Assembly: GCA_965657575.1 (NCBI GenBank)
Contig: CBFHOK010000012.1
Coordinates: 1-46,645 of the forward strand
DNA length: 46,645 nucleotides
Direction: 5' to 3'
Origin: CAJXVY01 sp965657575
GTDB lineage: Bacteria > Actinomycetota > Actinomycetes > Actinomycetales > Microbacteriaceae
Positions 41,140 to 46,645 of this stretch are shown piece by piece. The notes beneath the pieces are model-generated. The model saw only the letters and a program-made list of their open reading frames with translations, was not told the origin of the DNA and ran no database searches. Numbering within the stretch: the first letter of the stretch is position 1; the number at the start of each line of letters is the position of its first letter. The translations under genes and the position numbers were made by a program.

Positions 41140-43608
41140 ATGACAGACATAATCAAAGGCCACGACCACATCGAGCAGGTTGATCTTCAACTTGAGATGC
41201 AAAAAAGTTATCTCGACTATGCGATGAGCGTTATTGTCGGGCGAGCACTTCCCGATGTTAGAGATGGATTAAAACCAGTTCACCGCAGAGTTTTGTATGC
41301 GATGTATGACGGTGGTTACCGCCCAGACAAGCAATTCAGCAAGTGTTCCCGTGTTGTCGGTGACGTCATGGGACAATTTCACCCCCATGGTGACAGCGCT
41401 ATTTATGACACCCTGGTGCGTTTGGTTCAAGACTGGAACATGCGCTACCCACTGGTTGCAGGCCAAGGAAACTTTGGTTCTCCCGGTAATGACCCAGCGG
41501 CAGCTCCAAGGTATACCGAGTGCAAGATGGCACCACTGGCTATGGAAATGGTCAGGGACATCGACGAGGAAACGGTTGATTTCCAAGATAACTACGACGG
41601 AAGAACACAAGAACCAACAATTCTTCCTTCACGTCTTCCAAACCTGCTAATCAATGGCTCCATCGGTATTGCCGTTGGTATGGCTACCAATATCCCGCCT
41701 CATAACTTGACCGAAGTGGCAGCAGCAGCAAAGTTCCACCTCGAAAACCCGGATATTCAAGGTGAAGAACTCATTGAGGAACTGATCAAGATTGTTACCG
41801 GTCCTGATTTCCCAACCGGAGCCCAGATCCTTGGTCGCAAGGGTATTGAAGATGCTTACCGCACTGGTCGCGGATCAATCACCATGCGCGGTGTTGTCAG
41901 CGTTGAAGAACTGCAGGGAAGAACTTGCTTGGTTGTTACCGAGCTTCCTTATCAGGTGAACCCGGATAACCTAGCCCTCAAAATTGCCGAGCTTGTAAAA
42001 GAGGGCAAGGTCACAGGCATTGCCGACATTCGCGACGAGACAAGCGGTCGAACAGGTCAACGACTTGTAATTGTTTTGAAAAAAGACGCTGTTGCCAGAG
42101 TTGTGTTGAACAACCTCTATAAATACACCCAACTGCAAGATAACTTTGGTGCAAACATGTTGGCTCTGGTTGACGGTGTTCCAAGAACGCTGAGCATTGA
42201 TGGCTTTATCACCAACTGGGTTACCCACCAGATTGAAGTAATTGTTCGTAGAACTCAGTTCCGCCTCCGCAAGGCAGAAGAGCGTGCACATATTCTTCGG
42301 GGTTATCTCAAAGCATTGGATAACTTGGATGAGGTCATCGCTTTGATTAGAAAATCAGCAACTGTTGAAGATGCAAGAGATGGTCTTATCAAGCTTTTGG
42401 ATATAGACGAGTTGCAAGCAAGGGCAATCCTCAACATGCAGCTTAGGCAGCTTGCTGCACTTGAGCGACAGAAGATTATTGATGAGGCAACAGAGTTGGA
42501 GAAACTAATTGCCGAATATCAGGCGATCATCTCAGATGAAAACCGTCAGCGTGAAATTGTCCGCGATGAGCTTGCTGAGGTAGTCGATCGATACGGCGAC
42601 GAGCGCCGAACTGAAATTGTGCCTGGATACGACCCAGACGTCTCAATGGAAGACCTGATACCTGAAGAAGAAATGGTTGTTTCACTAACTCGTGGCGGAT
42701 ATATCAAGCGAACCAGAAGTGATAACTACCGAGCCCAGCACCGTGGTGGTAAGGGTGTAAAGGGTGCAAACCTTAGAGCAGATGACGTTGTTAGCAAGCT
42801 GATGGTCACCACCACTCACCACTGGCTGTTGTTCTTTACCAACCAGGGAAGGGTTTATAGATCCAAGGTCTATGAAATCCAAGAGACATCTCGCGATGCC
42901 AAGGGTCAGCACGTTGCAAACTTGCTTCCTTTGCAACCGGAGGAAGAGGTCGCGGCGGTAATAGACCTGAAGGATTACCAGCAATATCCCTATTTGGTTT
43001 TGGCAACCAAGCGGGGCCTTGTGAAAAAGACATCGCTGGAGCTTTATGACACCGCTAGAACCGGAGGCATTATCGCCATCAAGCTTCGTGAGGATGATGA
43101 GCTAATTAGTGCAATGTTGGTAAACGAAGACGACTTTGTGTTGATGGTGTCAAAACAAGGAATGAGTATTTGCTTCAAAGCAGATAATTCTTCACTGAGA
43201 CCAATGGGTAGAGACACCTCTGGTGTTATTGGTATGAGCTTTAGAGAAGATGACCAGTTGCTCTCAGCTCAGGTTATTGGTTCCGAAGGTTATGTGTTTG
43301 TAGTTACCCAGGGTGGATACGCCAAGCGAACCCATACCCAGCACTACCGAGTTCAAAAACGAGGCGGTATTGGAATCAAGGTGGCAAAACTGAACGACCA
43401 AAGAGGAAACCTAGCCGGAGCACTAATTGTTGGTGACGATGATGAAGTGTTGGCGGTATTGGAATCTGGCAAGGTTGTTCGCTCAAGTGTTAGCGAAGTT
43501 CCTGCCAAGGGACGAGACACCATGGGTGTTGTTTTTGCAAGGTTTGCCGATGATGACCAGGTTTTGAGCATCGCTCGAAACAGTGAAAGACATTTGGATT
43601 CAGAGTAA
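41140..43608 (+). CDS. gyrA: DNA gyrase subunit A
   Basis: An 822-residue GyrA. The breakage-reunion domain has catalytic Y125 (AAPRYTECKM); the C-terminal beta-pinwheel carries the GyrA box QHRGGKGVKG needed for wrapping. In the quinolone region, HPHGDSAIYD has S86 and D90, equivalent to E. coli S83 and D87, so it looks wild type. No intein is present. It begins 9 nt after gyrB. Confidence 0.97.
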   Translation: MTDIIKGHDHIEQVDLQLEMQKSYLDYAMSVIVGRALPDVRDGLKPVHRRVLYAMYDGGYRPDKQFSKCSRVVGDVMGQFHPHGDSAIYDTLVRLVQDWNMRYPLVAGQGNFGSPGNDPAAAPRYTECKMAPLAMEMVRDIDEETVDFQDNYDGRTQEPTILPSRLPNLLINGSIGIAVGMATNIPPHNLTEVAAAAKFHLENPDIQGEELIEELIKIVTGPDFPTGAQILGRKGIEDAYRTGRGSITMRGVVSVEELQGRTCLVVTELPYQVNPDNLALKIAELVKEGKVTGIADIRDETSGRTGQRLVIVLKKDAVARVVLNNLYKYTQLQDNFGANMLALVDGVPRTLSIDGFITNWVTHQIEVIVRRTQFRLRKAEERAHILRGYLKALDNLDEVIALIRKSATVEDARDGLIKLLDIDELQARAILNMQLRQLAALERQKIIDEATELEKLIAEYQAIISDENRQREIVRDELAEVVDRYGDERRTEIVPGYDPDVSMEDLIPEEEMVVSLTRGGYIKRTRSDNYRAQHRGGKGVKGANLRADDVVSKLMVTTTHHWLLFFTNQGRVYRSKVYEIQETSRDAKGQHVANLLPLQPEEEVAAVIDLKDYQQYPYLVLATKRGLVKKTSLELYDTARTGGIIAIKLREDDELISAMLVNEDDFVLMVSKQGMSICFKADNSSLRPMGRDTSGVIGMSFREDDQLLSAQVIGSEGYVFVVTQGGYAKRTHTQHYRVQKRGGIGIKVAKLNDQRGNLAGALIVGDDDEVLAVLESGKVVRSSVSEVPAKGRDTMGVVFARFADDDQVLSIARNSERHLDSE

Positions 43609-43617
43609 GGTAATTTG

Positions 43618-44013
43618 GTGTCTAATTTTCTAAAGCGAAAGCCCAAGGAACCTCGTAAGCAGGTCAGGCTAAAACTTGTATCCATTGATCTTTGGTCAGC
43701 TCTGAAGCTTGGCTTTCTGGCATCGATTGCCCTCGGAATAGCGACTTTGGTAACGGCTTTCCTTCTCTGGACCGTGTTAGACAGCGTGAGCCTATTTGCA
43801 TCAATTGACAGCCTGCTAAGAAGCGTATTTGGTGAGGTGACACCCATTGTTCTCACCGAAGAGTTCGCCCTCGAGCGAGTCATGTCAACGGCTGCGACGC
43901 TTGCTTTGGTAAATATTGTTTTGAATACAGCACTGACAGTTGTCTGGGCTGGAGTATTCAACGTTGTTGCAAAATTGATCGGTGGAGTTGGACTGACATT
44001 CACCAATAACTAA
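43618..44013 (+). CDS. DUF3566 membrane protein
   Basis: A 131-residue protein with a basic N-terminus (KRKPKEPRKQVRLKL) and two membrane helices (about 32-55 and 92-118), the layout of DUF3566 proteins that follow gyrA throughout Actinobacteria. Function is unknown. The GTG start has AAGG about 7 nt upstream; an in-frame TTG lies one codon earlier. It is probably co-transcribed with gyrBA. Confidence 0.88.
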   Translation: MSNFLKRKPKEPRKQVRLKLVSIDLWSALKLGFLASIALGIATLVTAFLLWTVLDSVSLFASIDSLLRSVFGEVTPIVLTEEFALERVMSTAATLALVNIVLNTALTVVWAGVFNVVAKLIGGVGLTFTNN

Positions 44014-44020
44014 TTGGGGT

Positions 44021-44049
44021 TTGTCAGGCTTTATCTTTTCGGGTAATGT
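44021..44049 (+). promoter_or_regulatory. Promoter of the tRNA-Ile/tRNA-Ala pair
   Basis: TTGTCA (44021-44026), 17 nt, TAATGT (44044-44049), with the tRNA-Ile 5' end 16 nt further on. Confidence 0.6.
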
Positions 44050-44065
44050 ATTCCTGTTGCTCTGC

Positions 44066-44139
44066 GGGCCTATAGCTCAGGTGGTTAGAGCGCTTCACTG
44101 ATAATGAAGAGGTCGGAGGTTCAAGTCCTCCTAGGCCCA
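44066..44139 (+). tRNA. tRNA-Ile(GAT)
   Basis: A full 74-nt cloverleaf: acceptor arm GGGCCTA/TAGGCCC, D arm with GCTC/GAGC, anticodon loop CTGATAA with anticodon GAT, T arm GGAGG-TTCAAGT-CCTCC. The 3' CCA is not encoded. Confidence 0.97.
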
Positions 44140-44145
44140 CGGTGA

Positions 44146-44168
44146 GTTATCGTCCCGCAGACGATAAC
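44146..44168 (+). other. Perfect hairpin in the tRNA-Ile/tRNA-Ala spacer
   Basis: GTTATCGTC (44146-44154) pairs perfectly with GACGATAAC (44160-44168) around a 5-nt loop. It sits 6 nt after one tRNA and 7 nt before the next and has no T-run, so a role in processing the two-tRNA precursor is more likely than termination. Confidence 0.6.
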
Positions 44169-44175
44169 CACATGC

Positions 44176-44248
44176 GGGGACTTAGCTCAGCTGGTAGAGC
44201 ACCTGCTTTGCAAGCAGGGGGTCAGGGGTTCGAACCCCCTAGTCTCCA
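44176..44248 (+). tRNA. tRNA-Ala(TGC)
   Basis: A 73-nt cloverleaf: acceptor GGGGACT/AGTCTCC, D arm GCTC/GAGC, anticodon loop TTTGCAA with anticodon TGC, T arm AGGGG-TTCGAAC-CCCCT. The 3' CCA is not encoded. Ile-Ala tRNA pairs behind gyrA are typical for Actinobacteria. Confidence 0.97.
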
Positions 44249-44250
44249 CA

Positions 44251-44277
44251 AAACCCTCCCTTCGGGGAGGGTTTTTT
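44251..44277 (+). terminator. Intrinsic terminator after tRNA-Ala, probably bidirectional
   Basis: AAACCCTCCC pairs with GGGAGGGTTT across a TTCG tetraloop, followed by TTTTTT. On the minus strand the same stem is followed by TTTT, and the TipAS gene's stop codon overlaps the tract, so it can end both transcripts. Confidence 0.93.
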
Positions 44278-44617
44278 ATTTCAAGTTGTTATCCGCGTAA
44301 TAAACAACTGCCTCGTAAATGTATGTTCCCAATCCTTGAGCGACGTTCTCATAGTGTTCGTGATACTCAGATGGGACAACATAGCTAAGAGCAAGTGATT
44401 TATATGCATTTCTATCGGGTTTCCAGAACTGCAGAATGAAGTTGTAGTGATCATCTACTGCTCGTTGCATTTCAGGAGAATGAGCCTCCAAACCCTGGCT
44501 CATAAATTCAGCCATCCGCTCGGTTATCGCCGAGAAAACCTGCTCATATTGGCTTTGTTGCTCCGCGTTTATGTTGGTGCCATGGGAAGAACCGCTGAGG
44601 GAACTGTCGTCAATCAA
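44276..44617 (-). CDS. Stand-alone TipAS-domain protein
   Basis: A 113-residue, mostly helical protein resembling the C-terminal TipAS domain of TipA/MerR regulators: QYEQVFSAITERMAEFM, DDHYNFILQFW, and YENVAQGLGTYIYEAVVYY. In TipA this domain binds thiopeptide antibiotics. There is no MerR DNA-binding part, as in the short TipAS form or the separate sensor proteins of other species. The start is a TTG with AAGG 7 nt upstream, 9 nt after the nitroreductase stop, so the two are co-transcribed. Ligand unknown. Confidence 0.7.
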   Translation of the reverse strand: MIDDSSLSGSSHGTNINAEQQSQYEQVFSAITERMAEFMSQGLEAHSPEMQRAVDDHYNFILQFWKPDRNAYKSLALSYVVPSEYHEHYENVAQGLGTYIYEAVVYYADNNLK

Positions 44618-44626
44618 TTGGCAACC

Positions 44627-45313
44627 TTATCTATTGGAAGAAAGCTTTAGGTTTTCGATCGGCAAGCGCTCAGCTCTCCAAGAGTTGATGGGGTGATCTG
44701 AGGGGTATCCAACACTCATTCCACAAACCAGCGCATACTCATCTGGCACATCGAATTCAGCCTTGATGATGTCTGGGTAGTTACCCAGGTAGCCCTGAGC
44801 ACAAGTTCCGATGCCACGTACCTTTGCCGAAAGCATCATGGTCTGCATATATAAACCAAGATCTAAAGTTCCAAATTGATCTAGTCCCCTGTGGGTGAAA
44901 AAGAACAGTGCCACCGGAGCACCGAAAAACTCATAGTTTCTCTCCATGAATCTGAATCTGGCAGCCCTATCGGAGCGATCTATACCCAAGGTTTCATAGA
45001 TTCCGGCGCCAACTTTTTGGCTTCTTTCTAAAAGTCCATCGGGATAGGGGATCTCGTGCGTGAAATCAGGGTTATGCCCCAAGCCCTTGACTTCTGCATT
45101 TTCTCGAAGACGTTCAATCAATGCATTGCTTATTCGATCTCTTTGCTCACCTGTCGCAACCGCTACAAGATAAGGCCTGGTATTTGACCAACTGGGAGCA
45201 TTCATGCCATCTTGCAGAATTTCATCTAGGAGATGAGCGGGTATTGCTTGTGAAGTGAAGTCTCTGGTCGAGTTTCTGGATTCAATTAGTTTTTGAAACT
45301 GAGATATTTCCAT
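44627..45313 (-). CDS. Nitroreductase family oxidoreductase
   Basis: A 228-residue FMN-dependent nitroreductase: N-terminal ESRNSTRDFTSQAIP (phosphate-binding arginines), NAPSWSNTRPYLVAVATG, and C-terminal GIGTCAQGYLGNYPDIIK, then CGMSVGYPSDHPIN. Such enzymes reduce nitroaromatics or quinones with NAD(P)H; the physiological substrate is unknown. No Shine-Dalgarno; a TAGCAT hexamer lies 6 nt before the ATG, so the mRNA may be leaderless. Confidence 0.88.
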   Translation of the reverse strand: MEISQFQKLIESRNSTRDFTSQAIPAHLLDEILQDGMNAPSWSNTRPYLVAVATGEQRDRISNALIERLRENAEVKGLGHNPDFTHEIPYPDGLLERSQKVGAGIYETLGIDRSDRAARFRFMERNYEFFGAPVALFFFTHRGLDQFGTLDLGLYMQTMMLSAKVRGIGTCAQGYLGNYPDIIKAEFDVPDEYALVCGMSVGYPSDHPINSWRAERLPIENLKLSSNR

Positions 45314-45319
45314 GTCCCC

Positions 45320-45325
45320 ATGCTA
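45320..45325 (-). promoter_or_regulatory. -10 element of a leaderless nitroreductase promoter
   Basis: TAGCAT on the minus strand, ending 6 nt before the ATG; the same hexamer and spacing occur at dcd. No convincing -35. The rest of the 211-nt divergent gap shows no gene. Confidence 0.45.
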
Positions 45326-45512
45326 AGGGAGATTAGTCGAGCCTTCAGTCACTTGCGCACTGGGGAAATGAAAATGGTTTTCACGGGCAATTTCTACCCA
45401 CTGCCTTGGACCCATTGGTCACAAACCCCGGTATTTCAATCCCCACAGGCGTGGGTCAGGTTTAACTCAGTTTGTTCCCAGCTTTCTCCCAGACTAAATA
45501 TTTTCACAAGAG

Positions 45513-45518
45513 TAGTTT
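45513..45518 (+). promoter_or_regulatory. -10 element of a leaderless lipoprotein promoter
   Basis: TAGTTT ends 6 nt before the ATG of the DUF2202-like gene, which has no Shine-Dalgarno. No clear -35. Confidence 0.38.
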
Positions 45519-45524
45519 TTGGGT

Positions 45525-46151
45525 ATGAGAAAACTACTAGCAACAACATCACTGGCACTCATCACCGGACTAGTTCTGAGTGGATGTGCAAGTGATACAG
45601 AACAAACAGAGTTGGAGGAGACACAGGCCTCAACCTCCACAACCGAGAATCTCGAAGGCGACATCGATGAGCAAGAGGCAGAGGTTTCAGACATCGTTAT
45701 CCCACAAGGTGTCGTTGAAGGCACCGATGCTTATCTTCTTTGGGAAGCACTGATGGGTGCAGATGGTGAGTATGCAGCATTGGCAAGTTACCAAGCAGTA
45801 TTGGACGCATACGGCGATGTTGAGCCATATCCCACCATCATGGCGGCAGAGGCTCGTCACGCGGATGCGCTCATCAGACAACTGGATCGACTCGGCGTTG
45901 ATGCACCTGAAAACCCTTACCTTGGAGACATCCCAGCACCGACTGATTTAGAGACAGCCGCCGAGGCTTGGGCCGAGGGTGAAATCCTAAACGTCGAGCT
46001 ATATGACCAACTGATTGCCGATGCACAGAGCGAGCAGGTAATCAAGGTGTTCAATAACCTTCGGAGTGCATCTTTGGATTCACACCTTCCAGCCTTCGAA
46101 CTAGCCGCCGAAAACGGCGGAGTCCTAACAAAAGACCAAATGCAAAACTAG
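45525..46151 (+). CDS. DUF2202-like (ferritin-like) lipoprotein
   Basis: A 208-residue protein with a lipoprotein signal peptide (lipobox LSGC, lipidated at C19), an acidic Thr/Ser-rich linker, and a helical domain with AEARHADALIRQLDRLGV and NNLRSASLDSHLPAFEL. The spacing of Glu and His residues is that of ferritin-like DUF2202 proteins, which suggests metal binding outside the membrane; the function is unknown. The usual 'SRNHLRAF'-like end appears as LDSHLPAF. A TTG two codons earlier is in frame; the ATG starts a standard signal peptide. Confidence 0.72.
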   Translation: MRKLLATTSLALITGLVLSGCASDTEQTELEETQASTSTTENLEGDIDEQEAEVSDIVIPQGVVEGTDAYLLWEALMGADGEYAALASYQAVLDAYGDVEPYPTIMAAEARHADALIRQLDRLGVDAPENPYLGDIPAPTDLETAAEAWAEGEILNVELYDQLIADAQSEQVIKVFNNLRSASLDSHLPAFELAAENGGVLTKDQMQN

Positions 46152-46163
46152 GCATTTGCCCCT

Positions 46164-46206
46164 GAAACCGATGGTGGAGGAAGACCCATCATCGGTTTCT
46201 ATTTTT
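46164..46206 (+). terminator. Intrinsic terminator after the DUF2202-like gene
   Basis: GAAACCGATG (46164-46173) pairs with CATCGGTTTC (46190-46199), and the stem continues inward with TGG/CCA-type pairs and one G-T wobble. It is followed by TATTTTT. Confidence 0.88.
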
Positions 46207-46222
46207 GGAGCGAGCCCAGCAC

Positions 46223-46228
46223 TAAGAT
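46223..46228 (+). promoter_or_regulatory. -10 element of a leaderless MFS promoter
   Basis: TAAGAT ends 6 nt before the GTG start of the transporter gene. No Shine-Dalgarno and no clear -35 are seen. Confidence 0.4.
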
Positions 46229-46234
46229 TCACTG

Positions 46235-46645
46235 GTGTCGTTCTCCAAAATCTCAGTGGGTTGGATCGCGCTTGTTTTTGCAGGCGGAGTCCTGTTGGCA
46301 ATGACAGCACCCGGGCAAACCGCCGGGCTCTCGCCGTTTACCGATCCGCTAATTAATGAACTTGGCGTAACTCGTACCGCCATCTCTGTCAGCTATCTAA
46401 TCGGAACGCTGACCGGAGCTTTGACTATGCCCTATTTTGGAAGGCTAATAGACCGCATCGGATCGAAAACGTCAATCTTGGCGGTGGGTATCGGTCTGGC
46501 AGCGGTCATATACCTCGCAAGCTTTGTTAGCGATATTTTCAACCTCACGGCAATTTATGTTGGACTGAGGTTTTTTGGCCAGGGTGCGCTAACCCTCGCC
46601 GCCACAACCTTGATTGCAAAAACCGTCCTACATCGCCCGGGTTTA
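46235..46645 (+). CDS. MFS transporter, N-terminal 137 residues (cut by the window edge)
   Basis: An open frame to the right edge beginning with GTG (reading SFSKISVGWIALVFAGGVLL). It has about four membrane helices, with the MFS motif A as FGRLIDRIGSK between helices 2 and 3, and a periplasmic start PGQTAGLSPFTDPLINELG typical of the OFA/NreB-like group of the major facilitator superfamily. The substrate cannot be inferred from the fragment. Confidence 0.8.
   Translation, partial: MSFSKISVGWIALVFAGGVLLAMTAPGQTAGLSPFTDPLINELGVTRTAISVSYLIGTLTGALTMPYFGRLIDRIGSKTSILAVGIGLAAVIYLASFVSDIFNLTAIYVGLRFFGQGALTLAATTLIAKTVLHRPGL

Noticed and set aside
45293..45595. Plus-strand 100-codon ORF across the nitroreductase/lipoprotein gap
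   Set aside because: It starts inside the nitroreductase gene, overlaps the signal peptide region of the lipoprotein in another frame, and has no domain-like composition.

Overview
The window is a chromosomal segment, with the replication origin inside it, from a streamlined, moderate-GC actinobacterium. The family-level fit is Microbacteriaceae, most like the small planktonic 'Luna' lineages (Rhodoluna/Aquiluna type); this rests on gene content and order, not on a database search. Supporting points are the order rpmH-dnaA-dnaN-recF-DUF721-gyrB-gyrA-DUF3566-tRNA-Ile-tRNA-Ala, the fused CopD/CtaG protein, the trxB-trxA-aminotransferase-ATP-grasp-parB-parA-rsmG-jag-yidC-yidD-rnpA block, many GTG/TTG starts and very tight gene packing. 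No mobile element, CRISPR array, rRNA or prophage was seen.

Layout. 1-6.5 kb: 5' part of dcd, an MMPL transporter, a DUF2834 membrane protein, and a coupled ICMT-like / CopD-CtaG / PIF1-like helicase operon. 6.5-10.95 kb: HU, three small ribosomal proteins (S14, L33, L28) and a zinc-uptake operon (znuA-znuC-znuB-zur); S14 holds a 97-N assembly gap that is probably artificial. 10.95-14.8 kb: 2-oxoacid dehydrogenase E1 alpha, E1 beta and E2, with a divergent holin-like membrane protein. 14.8-18.6 kb: an alpha/beta hydrolase with a 50-residue WxG-containing partner ORF, purB, and three small membrane proteins. 18.6-23.4 kb: rpsF-ssb-rpsR-rplI, a DnaA-box cluster, dnaB, and the CCA-adding enzyme. 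23.4-29.6 kb (plus strand): NUDIX, a shortened DUF6049-like protein, murJ, trxB-trxA, an aminotransferase and an ATP-grasp ligase. 29.6-34.3 kb (minus strand): parB, parA, a 56-residue bridging ORF, rsmG, khpB/jag, yidC, yidD, rnpA and rpmH, with two perfect parS sites. 34.3-44.2 kb (plus strand): the dnaA/oriC/dnaN to gyrA block and two tRNAs. 44.2-46.6 kb: a TipAS-domain protein, a nitroreductase, a DUF2202-like lipoprotein and the start of an MFS transporter.

The genes around the origin work together. DnaA binds box clusters on both sides of dnaA; DnaB and probably the DUF721 (DciA-like) protein supply and load the helicase; DnaN, RecF, SSB and gyrase serve the fork; ParA/ParB with two parS sites segregate the origin. 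Genes left of the origin run mostly on the minus strand and those right of it on the plus strand, so most are co-directional with the forks.

Two regulatory themes stand out. Seven first-in-transcript genes without a Shine-Dalgarno have a -10-like hexamer exactly 6 nt before the start codon, which is what leaderless mRNAs would look like. A zinc theme links znuABC/zur, a 31-bp dyad over the znuA promoter, and S14, L33, L28 and S18 forms that all lack zinc-binding CxxC motifs. The least explained item is the coupled WxG-ORF/alpha-beta hydrolase pair at 14.8-16.2 kb.
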